A stretch of 64,000 nt of DNA from NCBI GenBank assembly GCA_900766195.1, contig CAAFUN010000168.1, positions 4,089 through 68,088 of the forward strand, in the 5' to 3' direction. This DNA comes from an uncultured Bacteroides sp. (lineage in GTDB: Bacteria; Bacteroidota; Bacteroidia; Bacteroidales; Bacteroidaceae). The notes beneath the pieces are model-generated. The model ran no database searches. It saw only the letters and a program-made list of their open reading frames with translations, and was not told where the DNA came from. The position numbers and the translations under genes are program-made. Positions 26,142 to 35,381 of this stretch are shown here, piece after piece (the stretch's first letter is position 1; every line of letters begins with the position of its first letter).

Positions 26142-27509
26142 ATGGCAAAGGACAAAACGGTTTACGTATGCAGTAATTGCGGACAGGAATCGCCCAAATG
26201 GGTAGGTAAATGTCCGTCGTGCGGCGAGTGGAATACTTATGTGGAGGAGATCGTACGGAAGGAACCTGCACACAGGCAAGTGGTGAGCGGACTGGAAACT
26301 GAAAAAAGAAAGCCTATCAGCCTCAGCGAAATAGAAGCGGATGACGAACCACGTATCGATTTACATGACGAAGAGCTGAATCGTGTATTGGGAGGCGGAC
26401 TGGTGCCGGGATCTCTCGTTCTGATTGGCGGTGAACCGGGAATTGGTAAATCGACCTTAGTGTTGCAAACCGTTTTGCGTATCCCCGAGAAACGCATATT
26501 GTATGTATCGGGCGAAGAGAGTGCACGGCAGCTTAAGCTACGCGCTGATAGACTGGCAAAGACTTCCAGTGACTGCTTGATTATTTGCGAGACCTCACTT
26601 GAGCAAATCTTTGTTCACATAAAGAACACTCGTCCTGACTTGATCATCATCGACTCCATACAAACCATATCGACAGAAATCATAGAATCTTCACCGGGTA
26701 GCGTGGCACAGGTGCGGGAGTGCTCCGCAGCCATTCTTCGCTATGCTAAAGAATCACATACGCCTGTGCTGCTCATCGGTCACATCAACAAAGAAGGCAG
26801 CATTGCCGGGCCAAAGGTGTTGGAACATATTGTAGATACGGTACTTCAGTTTGAAGGCGACCAACATTATATGTACCGCATACTGCGCAGCATCAAGAAC
26901 CGTTTTGGAAGTACTGCCGAACTGGGTATTTATGAGATGAGACAAGATGGGTTACGAGAAGTAAGCAATCCTTCGGAATTATTGCTAAGTCAGGATCACG
27001 AAGGAATGAGCGGAGTAGCCATCGCCTCCGCCATAGAAGGTGTACGCCCTTTCCTTATTGAGACGCAGGCATTGGTAAGCAGTGCTGTATATGGCAATCC
27101 GCAGCGATCAGCAACGGGGTTTGATATCCGGCGAATGAATATGCTGCTGGCTGTGCTCGAAAAACGTGTTGGCTTTAAATTGGCACAAAAAGATGTATTC
27201 TTAAACATTGCCGGTGGATTGAAAGTGAATGATCCCGCCATAGATCTTGCCGTAATCAGCGCCATCCTATCCAGCAATATGGATACAGCCATTGAACCGG
27301 AAGTATGCATGGCGGGCGAGATAGGCCTATCGGGTGAAATCCGTCCTGTAAACCGTATTGAACAGCGCATCGGTGAGGCAGAGAAACTGGGTTTCAAACG
27401 ATTCGTGCTACCCAAATACAATATGCAGGGATTGAATACCACAAAACTGAAAATAGAACTGATACCTGTGCGCAAAGTGGAAGAAGCCTTCCGTGCACTA
27501 TTCGGATAA
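26142..27509 (+). CDS. radA: DNA repair protein RadA (Sms)
   Basis: The 455-aa RecA-like helicase drives branch migration of recombination intermediates. An N-terminal zinc finger (CSNCG at 10-14, CPSCGEW at 25-30) is followed by the Walker A motif GGEPGIGKST (96-105), a Walker B segment DLIIIDSIQT, the RadA-specific KNRFGS motif near 250, and a C-terminal Lon-protease-like domain lacking protease function. The length is typical. Twelve bases separate it from the FAD protein gene, so they are probably co-transcribed. Confidence 0.97.
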   Translation: MAKDKTVYVCSNCGQESPKWVGKCPSCGEWNTYVEEIVRKEPAHRQVVSGLETEKRKPISLSEIEADDEPRIDLHDEELNRVLGGGLVPGSLVLIGGEPGIGKSTLVLQTVLRIPEKRILYVSGEESARQLKLRADRLAKTSSDCLIICETSLEQIFVHIKNTRPDLIIIDSIQTISTEIIESSPGSVAQVRECSAAILRYAKESHTPVLLIGHINKEGSIAGPKVLEHIVDTVLQFEGDQHYMYRILRSIKNRFGSTAELGIYEMRQDGLREVSNPSELLLSQDHEGMSGVAIASAIEGVRPFLIETQALVSSAVYGNPQRSATGFDIRRMNMLLAVLEKRVGFKLAQKDVFLNIAGGLKVNDPAIDLAVISAILSSNMDTAIEPEVCMAGEIGLSGEIRPVNRIEQRIGEAEKLGFKRFVLPKYNMQGLNTTKLKIELIPVRKVEEAFRALFG

Positions 27510-27521
27510 ATATGTAACGAA

Positions 27522-29141
27522 ATGATACAAGAATACCAACTGCGCGTACTGCCGCAAACAGCAGCCAATGAGCAACGACTAATAGCTTATATTGCCAAAG
27601 AGAAAGGATTGGATGCACGTACCATTCGTGCCACACGTGTCTTGAAGCGAAGCATTGATGCCCGTCAGCGCACTGTTCTCGTCAACCTGAGCGTGCGTAT
27701 CTATGTCAACGAGCTACCTAAAGAGGAGGAATATACCCACACTTTATACAATAAAGTAGACGACAAGCCTGTGGTTATTGTGGTGGGTGCAGGTCCCGGC
27801 GGACTATTTGCTGCACTCCGTTTGATAGAGCTGGGATTGCGTCCCATTGTAGTGGAACGTGGAAAAGACGTTCGCGAGCGAAAAAAAGACTTGGCACTGA
27901 TAGGTCGTGAACAGACCGTGAACCCGGAATCCAACTACAGCTTTGGTGAAGGTGGTGCAGGAGCTTACTCGGATGGCAAACTATATACTCGCAGCAAGAA
28001 ACGAGGCAATGTAGACAAAATACTGAATGTATTCTGTCAGCATGGTGCATCTACTTCCATATTGGCTGATGCCCATCCACACATTGGTACGGACAAGTTG
28101 CCACGCGTCATTGAAAATATGCGTAATACCATTTTGGAATGTGGCGGAGAGGTACATTTTGAAACACGCATGGATGCACTGATTATTGAAGGTGACCAGG
28201 TAAAAGGTATCGAAACCAATACGGGAAAGAGTATTTTGGGTCCTGTCATTCTGGCTACAGGACATTCGGCACGCGATGTATACCGTTGGTTGGTATCTAA
28301 TAACGTAGAGATAGAAGCTAAAGGTATAGCTGTTGGCATACGTTTGGAACACCCATCCAGTCTCATAGACCAAATACAATACCACAACAAAAACGGACGG
28401 GGAGATTATCTTCCAGCTGCCGAATATAGCTTCGTTACCCAAGTGGATGGTCGGGGAGTATACAGTTTCTGCATGTGTCCGGGTGGTTTTATCGTACCTG
28501 CAGCAAGCGGACCGGAACAGATTGTGGTAAATGGGATGAGCCCCAGCAACCGTGGTTCACGTTGGAGCAACTCGGGTATGGTGGTAGAACTTCGTCCCGA
28601 AGATATGCAAGACGAGAAATTAGGTATAAAGAATGAGAAATGGGATGCGTTACAAGAAGAGCGCATCGCATTACCTCCTGCCTTTCAGTCACAACTTGAC
28701 ATGATGTATTTTCAAGAGGCTTTGGAATACAGCTGTTGGCAACAAGGCAACCGCAAGCAAACGGCGCCTGCACAACGCATGGAAGACTTCACTCGAAAGA
28801 AATTGAGTTATGACTTGCCCGAAAGTTCCTATGCCCCCGGACTGGTATCCTCTCCACTGCATTTCTGGATGCCCCAGTTCCTTACAGAAAGATTAAGCAA
28901 AGGCTTTCAGCAGTTTGGTAGAAGTAGCCGTGGCTTTCTAACCAACGACGCTGTGATGATTGGAGTGGAGACACGTACCTCGTCGCCAGTGCGCATTATC
29001 CGCGACAGAGACACGCTGCAACACATCCGCCTTCGAGGATTATTTCCTTGCGGTGAGGGCGCAGGCTATGCAGGTGGCATCGTATCGGCTGCCATGGATG
29101 GCGAACGTTGTGCGGAAGCTGTTAAAGAATTCGTAAGATAA
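27522..29141 (+). CDS. FAD-dependent oxidoreductase-like protein (YtfP/HI0933-related type)
   Basis: The 539-aa cytoplasmic protein has an N-terminal ~85-residue ferredoxin-like region and a dinucleotide-binding motif GAGPGGLFAAL (89-99) ending in VVERG. FGEGGAGAYSDGKLYTR (binding loop) and a late GEGAGYAGGIVSAAMDG follow, closing the FAD site. The family is widespread in Bacteroidetes and Firmicutes, annotated only as FAD-dependent, with no settled reaction. Adjacency to radA is probably shared housekeeping transcription. A distinct promoter element follows the stop codon for the next gene. Confidence 0.85.
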   Translation: MIQEYQLRVLPQTAANEQRLIAYIAKEKGLDARTIRATRVLKRSIDARQRTVLVNLSVRIYVNELPKEEEYTHTLYNKVDDKPVVIVVGAGPGGLFAALRLIELGLRPIVVERGKDVRERKKDLALIGREQTVNPESNYSFGEGGAGAYSDGKLYTRSKKRGNVDKILNVFCQHGASTSILADAHPHIGTDKLPRVIENMRNTILECGGEVHFETRMDALIIEGDQVKGIETNTGKSILGPVILATGHSARDVYRWLVSNNVEIEAKGIAVGIRLEHPSSLIDQIQYHNKNGRGDYLPAAEYSFVTQVDGRGVYSFCMCPGGFIVPAASGPEQIVVNGMSPSNRGSRWSNSGMVVELRPEDMQDEKLGIKNEKWDALQEERIALPPAFQSQLDMMYFQEALEYSCWQQGNRKQTAPAQRMEDFTRKKLSYDLPESSYAPGLVSSPLHFWMPQFLTERLSKGFQQFGRSSRGFLTNDAVMIGVETRTSSPVRIIRDRDTLQHIRLRGLFPCGEGAGYAGGIVSAAMDGERCAEAVKEFVR

Positions 29142-29153
29142 GAAAAATATGAT

Positions 29154-29161
29154 TAACTTTG
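29154..29161 (+). promoter_or_regulatory. Candidate -7 promoter element for the LuxR-type gene
   Basis: TAACTTTG fits TAnnTTTG. It puts the transcript start near 29168 and supports translation from the ATG at 29202 over the TTG at 29187. Confidence 0.5.
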
Positions 29162-29201
29162 TCGCCCGCTATAAAGCAGCACTGCGTTGAAAATAAGAGA
29201 G

Positions 29202-29816
29202 ATGCATAAGCCTGAAATTGCCATCATAGATTCAAATACGCTGACGGTCATCGGACTGCAGGGACTATTGGAAGAGATTATTCCAATGGCCGTGATACGT
29301 ACGTTTCATTCTTTTTCCGAGTTTATGGATGATACTCCTGACATGTATGCCCACTATTTTGTTTCTTCTCAAATCTACTTTGAGCATACGCCTTTCTTTT
29401 TAGAGCGGAAAGTCAAAGCTATTGTGCTTTCCGGAAGTGACAATATGCCACAGCTTTCAGGCGTATTGACTTTAAACATTTATCAGGACGAAAAGAGTCT
29501 GGCAAAATCTATATTGCAATTACATCACCATGGTCATCCCGGCGCTCATCCAGGTATGAATATGCATTCTTCACCACATCACGGCATGCCTGCACAATTA
29601 GATAACGAGCATGAACTTTCGCCCAGAGAAACAGAAGTGCTTGTACTTATCACAAAAGGCCTCATCAATAAAGAGATAGCAGACAGACTCAATATCAGCC
29701 TGACTACTGTTATATCTCATCGCAAAAACATAACGGAAAAGCTTGGCATCAAATCCGTCTCGGGACTGACCATCTATGCCGTAATGCACGGTTATATTGA
29801 AGCAGGAAGTATCTAA
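29202..29816 (+). CDS. LuxR/NarL-type regulator with degenerate receiver and His/Met-rich linker
   Basis: The 204-aa protein has an N-terminal domain starting HKPEIAIIDSNTLTVIGLQG that follows a response-regulator fold. Where the phosphoacceptor Asp is expected (third strand), the sequence reads YAHYFVSSQ, so phosphorylation seems unlikely. Residues 108-129 hold eight His and three Met (HHHGHPGAHPGMNMH and onward), a plausible metal or heme ligand cluster. Residues ~137-200 form the LuxR helix-turn-helix (LSPRETEVLVLITKGLINKE). It lies 180 bases upstream of a co-directional TonB-dependent receptor, which suggests it senses a metal or heme and controls that receptor. The sensing role is inference. 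Confidence 0.85.
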   Translation: MHKPEIAIIDSNTLTVIGLQGLLEEIIPMAVIRTFHSFSEFMDDTPDMYAHYFVSSQIYFEHTPFFLERKVKAIVLSGSDNMPQLSGVLTLNIYQDEKSLAKSILQLHHHGHPGAHPGMNMHSSPHHGMPAQLDNEHELSPRETEVLVLITKGLINKEIADRLNISLTTVISHRKNITEKLGIKSVSGLTIYAVMHGYIEAGSI

Positions 29817-29997
29817 ACATAATTTCCTCCATCCAAAGCACATCATCTTGCTGCCTGTACCAGCTTCGGGCATTCAAATATCCTCATAAATGAGGATTGT
29901 ATACTCCGTCTTAATCTCCTTATTTTGCAGTAGCAAAACGAAGGTAAATAAAGCCTCATGCAAATTCGTAAATAAAATAATTAAGACATATATAAGA

Positions 29998-32379
29998 ATG
30001 AATAAAAACGTAATAGGAGCATTTATCCTACTTACTCTGACTACTGGAAAAGCTTTCGCTGATGAATCAGATAGCCTGAAAGTAGTGGATATTGAAGCGA
30101 TAACGGTGATTGCAACCCCGAAAGAGAGTCGCAAGTTGCGCGAGCAACCTTGTGCCAGCACACAGCTTTCGCAACAAGACCTGCAAAACAAACAAATCAA
30201 CTCGGTTAAGAATCTGACAGCTATTGTACCCAACTTCTACATACCAGATTACGGTTCAAAGTTAAGTTCTGCCCTGTATATCCGCGGCATCGGTTCGCGT
30301 ACCAATACTCCGTCTATAGGTCTCTATGTAGACAATATGCCGTATATTGACAAATCGGCCTTCGACTTCAATTATTTCGATGTAGAGCGAATAGACGTAC
30401 TTCGCGGTCCTCAATGTACTCTTTATGGACGAAACGCCATGGGAGGTATTATTAAGATACACACCAAATCGCCTTTTGCCTATCAAGGCACGGACTTACG
30501 GCTTGGAGCAGGCACACACAACTCGTACAAAGGTTCCGTGACACACTACGAGCAAGTCTCCAAAAGATTTGCTTACTCGTTAGGAGGGTTCTATAATTAT
30601 GAGGGAGGATTTTATCGCAACGCAGCACGCAACAACGAACGGATGGACAGCGAACAATCTACCGGCGGACGTTTCCGGGCTATCTATCTACCTTCCGATA
30701 ATTGGAAGATCGATTTAAACATAAGCTATGAATATACCGATCAAGGAGCATTCCCCTATGGACTTTATGATAAGACAACCGGAAAGATGGCACAACCAGC
30801 ATACAATGATAAGAGCAGCTATCTTCGAAACTTGCTAAATACCGGAGTCACTGCAGAATATCAAGGAAAGCACTTTCTATTCAGTAGTATTACAAGCCAT
30901 CAATTCCTAAATGATCGCATGCATATTGACCAAGACTTTACGCCAAAAGACATCTTTACTTTGGAGCAAAAGCAACACATCAATACACTTAGTCAGGAAT
31001 TTGTAATGAGAAGCAAAAATAACCAACGCTGGCAATGGACAAACGGTATATTCGGTTTCTATCAATGGCTCAAAACCGATGCTCCGGTCACCTTCAAAAA
31101 AGAGGGAGTAAAGCAAATGATAGAGAATAATGTCAACGATGTTTTTGATGGTTTAGCAAACAACCCGCGTGCTCCACGCATGCACATGACCGTCAACAGC
31201 AATCAGCTCTATAGTGGTGAAAACGTTAAGACACCTACTTTAAGCGGAGCCATCTACCATCAATCTACATTCAATGACTTACTGGTAAAGGGGTTATCCG
31301 CCACTTTGGGGTTGCGACTTGACTATGAAAAGATAAAGATGAACTACCGTTCTCCATCCTCTACGCTCAACTTCGACTTTCTGCTAAGCATGTCCTCTCA
31401 ATTCTCTATTGCCAAAAACGGTTTGGAAGCAAATAGTAATCTACAAGGTAAGGAGAGCACGGACTACGTACAACTTCTTCCTAAGTTCGCCTTACAATAC
31501 GAATGGCAGAAAGGAAACAATGTCTATGCTACCGTATCACGCGGCTACCGAAGCGGAGGATATAATATACAAAGTTTTTCGGATTTGGCAACCGTCTCAT
31601 TAAAGAACAGTATGATTGATGCTTTGGCTGCGGCCTTTGCTGCCGACCCGAGCTTCTCGTCCATGACAGGACAGATTAGCAAGATGAAGAGTGAGATCCC
31701 CAATATCAATCAAGCTACACATTACAAGCCCGAATACACTTGGAATTATGAATTGGGAAGCCATCTCACCCTATGGGAAGGACGTGTGACCGCCGACTTA
31801 TCGGCTTTCTTGATGGAAACACGCAACCAACAACTCACCCGTTTTGCGGAAAGCGGACTGGGACGTGAAACGGTCAATGCAGGTAGAAGTCGTAGCATTG
31901 GCGCAGAAGCATCTCTGGCAGCGGCAATTACCACCAACTTCCAATTGAATGCTAATTACGGCTATACACATGCCACATTTAGAGACTACGTCACCAACGC
32001 CAAAGTAGACGGTAAAATACAAGAGGTCAGTTATAATGGCAACTACGTTCCATTTGCTCCAAAACAGACATTGGCATTGGGTGGACAATACACTTTCCAC
32101 CTCAACCGTGGATACTGGTTGGATCACATTGTACTTAATGCAAACTACACTGGTGTAGGACGCATCTATTGGACGGAACAAAATAATATGAGCCAAGCTT
32201 TCTACGGTACACTAAACGGACTACTCAGTTTGCAAAAAGGAAATGGAGAAATCAATTTTTGGGTGCGTAATGCCTTGAATAAGGATTATGCTACATTCTA
32301 TTTTGAATCAATGAGTAACGGATTTATGCAAAAGAGTCATCCCATTCAAGCCGGTATAGAAGTTCGTTGTCGTTTCTAA
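29998..32379 (+). CDS. TonB-dependent outer-membrane receptor (iron complex/siderophore type)
   Basis: The mature-length receptor is 793 aa from the ATG at 29998, chosen because a clean signal peptide (MNKNVIGAFILLTLTTGKAFA) follows. A longer frame to 29890 adds 36 non-signal residues. The plug domain has SALYIRGIGSRTNTPSIGLY and the FDVERIDVLRGPQCTLYGRNAMGGII motif. The barrel ends in the aromatic terminus EVRCRF. It lacks the carboxypeptidase-like extension of SusC proteins, so it is a classic iron-complex-type receptor and not a glycan importer. No TonB or SusD partner is adjacent. The His-rich regulator upstream suggests a metal or heme ligand, which remains a guess. Confidence 0.88.
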   Translation: MNKNVIGAFILLTLTTGKAFADESDSLKVVDIEAITVIATPKESRKLREQPCASTQLSQQDLQNKQINSVKNLTAIVPNFYIPDYGSKLSSALYIRGIGSRTNTPSIGLYVDNMPYIDKSAFDFNYFDVERIDVLRGPQCTLYGRNAMGGIIKIHTKSPFAYQGTDLRLGAGTHNSYKGSVTHYEQVSKRFAYSLGGFYNYEGGFYRNAARNNERMDSEQSTGGRFRAIYLPSDNWKIDLNISYEYTDQGAFPYGLYDKTTGKMAQPAYNDKSSYLRNLLNTGVTAEYQGKHFLFSSITSHQFLNDRMHIDQDFTPKDIFTLEQKQHINTLSQEFVMRSKNNQRWQWTNGIFGFYQWLKTDAPVTFKKEGVKQMIENNVNDVFDGLANNPRAPRMHMTVNSNQLYSGENVKTPTLSGAIYHQSTFNDLLVKGLSATLGLRLDYEKIKMNYRSPSSTLNFDFLLSMSSQFSIAKNGLEANSNLQGKESTDYVQLLPKFALQYEWQKGNNVYATVSRGYRSGGYNIQSFSDLATVSLKNSMIDALAAAFAADPSFSSMTGQISKMKSEIPNINQATHYKPEYTWNYELGSHLTLWEGRVTADLSAFLMETRNQQLTRFAESGLGRETVNAGRSRSIGAEASLAAAITTNFQLNANYGYTHATFRDYVTNAKVDGKIQEVSYNGNYVPFAPKQTLALGGQYTFHLNRGYWLDHIVLNANYTGVGRIYWTEQNNMSQAFYGTLNGLLSLQKGNGEINFWVRNALNKDYATFYFESMSNGFMQKSHPIQAGIEVRCRF

Positions 32380-32387
32380 ATACTACA

Positions 32388-32429
32388 GAATAAAAGTTTG
32401 CAAACACTTCTGTCTGCAGACTTTTATTC
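32388..32429. terminator. Bidirectional terminator between convergent genes
   Basis: GAATAAAAGTTTGCA and TGCAGACTTTTATTC form a 15-bp stem (one G-U) with a 12-base loop and A/T-rich flanks. It serves the receptor gene and overlaps the last codons of the minus-strand gene at 32424. Confidence 0.75.
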
Positions 32430-33470
32430 GTTTATTGCGCCGCAATAAGGACATTTACCTTTCGTTTTCAATCGCTTCCCACATTGTCCACAACGATAAT
32501 GATAAATCAATGTGGTGTGTATTTTCTTAAAAAAAATCCAGATAAAAGCGGCAAAGAACAAATAACCCAAATAAATATGAGTGGTCAAGATAAAGAAGAA
32601 ATAACAAAAGATACAACATGATGCCAGCCCTAATAAATAGAAAAAGGCTTCTTCGGGAGAAAGCTGGTGAAAGATATCATCCATAGCAGCAAGTAGTACA
32701 ACGACAAACAGCCATATACTTAACAAGAAGACAGACAACACAAATGGAACTTTAAAGGGAGACAACGTTGGATTAAAATAAAAATGCTCCCATGTACCCG
32801 GAATAAAAACCTGAATGCTCTCATACATCATAGCGCTGAAAGCCATAAGCAAACAAAGCAGCAGAGGGTATGCACTATCTATATCATTAAAATAAACGAT
32901 CTTCAACTGCTTCTGTCTAAAGAGTCGAAATATCCATGCAGCGATAAACAAGGCAAAGACCACAACAAAATAGGAAGCATGTGTGTCACTAAACAGATAG
33001 ATAAATTGAGAAATACTGTCTGTAGGAACAAAAGCACGTTTCAACTCTTTCTCCCTGATCCACCCTTGCACATCCTGAGTATGAGCCAACTTCACCCAAA
33101 CCGTATCCACACTATCTTTAGGATGTATGGCAAACTCAGCTACCACTACCCTATCACCATGACGAAGCATATTGTAGCTATCTTTAACCGGAAGTGCTGC
33201 TATCTTTATAGAATCGGAAATGACTTGTAAATTTGTATTTAGTGTATAGTGACGCTGATAAAGATAAGATAAAGAGTCACGCGTCTTGCTATCCAAATCT
33301 TTATCTTTAAGATGAGATTGGGGATAATAACAAGATATCAGGCATGCACTAAGGAATAAAAATGAAAAGAATAAAAACAGCCCATGCCCGGATGAGATAA
33401 GAGAGCAAAAACGTCGGATAGGTATTAACCACCATTTCCCGAATACATTATAGCCTCCATTATTCTGCAT
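32424..33470 (-). CDS. Inner-membrane protein with SH3-like domain and C-terminal zinc ribbon
   Basis: The 348-aa protein starts with a hydrophobic segment at ~28-48. A periplasmic SH3-like region follows (~60-135; HGDRVVVAEF and TQDVQGWIREKEL, the bacterial SH3 pattern). Four or five further membrane segments come next (~157-177, 200-220, 240-262, 278-318), and the protein ends in CGQCGKRLKTKGKCPYCG, a zinc ribbon. The 5' end overlaps the end of the U32 peptidase gene by 11 bases, so they are translationally coupled. No function is known, and the architecture suggests an envelope-stress or cell-wall sensor. Confidence 0.72.
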   Translation of the reverse strand: MQNNGGYNVFGKWWLIPIRRFCSLISSGHGLFLFFSFLFLSACLISCYYPQSHLKDKDLDSKTRDSLSYLYQRHYTLNTNLQVISDSIKIAALPVKDSYNMLRHGDRVVVAEFAIHPKDSVDTVWVKLAHTQDVQGWIREKELKRAFVPTDSISQFIYLFSDTHASYFVVVFALFIAAWIFRLFRQKQLKIVYFNDIDSAYPLLLCLLMAFSAMMYESIQVFIPGTWEHFYFNPTLSPFKVPFVLSVFLLSIWLFVVVLLAAMDDIFHQLSPEEAFFYLLGLASCCIFCYFFFILTTHIYLGYLFFAAFIWIFFKKIHTTLIYHYRCGQCGKRLKTKGKCPYCGAINE

Positions 33471-35310
33471 AAATCTTCATTTGACAATTCTTACAATCAA
33501 AATCCAAACGGAAGCGTTTTCCATCAGTTCCTTGTAAATAATAAGGTTCTTGATAGGGAGAACGTTCTTTCTGATAAGTAGGACACCAGCCCATACTAAA
33601 GCGCAAGCAGTGTTTGCAAAACATCAACACCGCATCGGGCAATGCTTGTTTCTCGTAAGCAGGAGCAACGGAAACAATGCCATGATCATGATAAAAAGAA
33701 GCAGCAGCCGTGTTCATCACATTGCCAAGATAAGTCAACGCAGTGTTGTTTCCCGGCAAAGGATACTGATGAGTAGTTGGCTTCCATACAGCGATTTCCT
33801 GACGATAGTTAATACGTCGTGCAGAAATCAGCCTTTCCACAATCTGTCGACGCCAATCCGCTAATAGTGAAGAAGGTATAAACCAATTTTCAGAAAAGCG
33901 AATTTCAATATCAGCAGACGAATCAATGACTTCAAACGGGGTATTACCCAATTTGCTCAACTGTATCCGCAGATTTTCCTGTTGAGATGTGCGAGCTAGT
34001 TCTTTCTGAAGTGTAAAAGAGAGCGTCACACGAGTTTCGTCTTCATCTGTTGCAGTCAAATCAAAACCAAACGAATTGTCTTTCAGCAGAAACGACAATC
34101 CGATCTTCCTCTCTGAAGATTTCTGCCCCAACAGCTTTTCAAATTCCCGATCATAATTACGATAAAGTACAGTACGAGGTCGAATGCGTTGTGCTTCTAA
34201 GGGATATATCTTATTTCCATCGACCTTGTTAATCCGGAATCCCTTCAATTTACCCTGTTCATCCAAATAACACACACCATCACCATTGTGAAAGGGCTTC
34301 ACTCCAGCTACAGTGAAATAAATGCCGTGATGCTCTTTGACTGTTCCCATCTCCTCTCCTAGAGACTTTGGAGTATCGAAGGAAGTCATTGCTATATCCC
34401 TCTCGCGCAAGAAATAGGGTGTTCCTCCCCTACTGAAGCTTTTGTCCAATTGCGGACTAAAAGTATAATGGCAAACGCCCGAAGAAGATTTGGCATATTC
34501 CTTCCTGCGTTTAAATAATGCGTCAAGCTTTTTGCGATAAGTCGCCGTTACATTCTTAACATACGACACATCTTTCAACCGTCCTTCTATTTTTAAAGTA
34601 GTAACACCCGAATCAAGTAACTCTTCCAGCATATCACTCCGGTTCATATCTTTAAGAGAAAGTAAATGCTTATCGGCAACGATCACTTTTCCGTTGCTGT
34701 CTACCAAATTGAAAGGTAATCTACAAAATTGTGCACACTCTCCACGATTGGCACTGCGACCAAAACAAGCTTGGCTGACATAGCACTGGCCGCTATAGCT
34801 TACACAAAGAGCACCGTGTACAAACACTTCTAAAGCAATGTCAGGACATGCTTCATGTATGTTCTTGATTTCATGAAGAGACAATTCGCGAGCCAATACC
34901 ACCTGCTTAAACCCTGCGTCACTTAGGAAACGGACTCTCTCAACCGATCTATTGTCCATCTGGGTACTGGCATGCAGTGGTATGGGAGGTAAGTTCAGAC
35001 GAGTGATTCCCATATCTTGCACAATTAAGGCATCTACGCCACTGCGATATAGCTGCCAAATGAGTTCTTCGGCCTCAGCAAGTTCCTCTTCTTTAAGAAT
35101 AGTATTAATTGCGACAAAGATACGAGCATTATACAAATGGGCATGAACAACCAATGCAGCAATATCTGCTAGAGAATTGCCGGCATCCGAACGTGCACCA
35201 AACTTTGGTGCACCAATATAAACAGCATCAGCACCGTGATTAATTGCTTCAATACCACATTCTAAATTTTTGGCAGGTGCCAATAACTCTATTTTCCGTT
35301 GCTTAATCAT
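33460..35310 (-). CDS. U32-family peptidase-like RNA-modification protein
   Basis: The 616-aa cytoplasmic protein carries the U32 signature EVFVHGALCVSYSGQCYVS followed by GECAQFCR. Together these give the cysteines expected to hold an iron-sulfur cluster in RlhA/TrhP-type RNA hydroxylases. A C-terminal extension ends in a zinc-like CKHC...C and CKNCQMKIYAE region, as in the longer Bacteroidetes members. The frame extends to 35364, but MIKQRKIELLAPAKN at 35310 matches usual starts. Relatives hydroxylate 23S rRNA or tRNA. The exact target here is not determinable. It is followed without a gap by the zinc-ribbon membrane gene and preceded by metA. Confidence 0.88.
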   Translation of the reverse strand: MIKQRKIELLAPAKNLECGIEAINHGADAVYIGAPKFGARSDAGNSLADIAALVVHAHLYNARIFVAINTILKEEELAEAEELIWQLYRSGVDALIVQDMGITRLNLPPIPLHASTQMDNRSVERVRFLSDAGFKQVVLARELSLHEIKNIHEACPDIALEVFVHGALCVSYSGQCYVSQACFGRSANRGECAQFCRLPFNLVDSNGKVIVADKHLLSLKDMNRSDMLEELLDSGVTTLKIEGRLKDVSYVKNVTATYRKKLDALFKRRKEYAKSSSGVCHYTFSPQLDKSFSRGGTPYFLRERDIAMTSFDTPKSLGEEMGTVKEHHGIYFTVAGVKPFHNGDGVCYLDEQGKLKGFRINKVDGNKIYPLEAQRIRPRTVLYRNYDREFEKLLGQKSSERKIGLSFLLKDNSFGFDLTATDEDETRVTLSFTLQKELARTSQQENLRIQLSKLGNTPFEVIDSSADIEIRFSENWFIPSSLLADWRRQIVERLISARRINYRQEIAVWKPTTHQYPLPGNNTALTYLGNVMNTAAASFYHDHGIVSVAPAYEKQALPDAVLMFCKHCLRFSMGWCPTYQKERSPYQEPYYLQGTDGKRFRLDFDCKNCQMKIYAE

Positions 35311-35381
35311 CTGCTTGTCTAACTTTCTTATCCTTTTTTCAACCATTCCAACATTATATAGCACTCGAAAGCTTTTTATAC

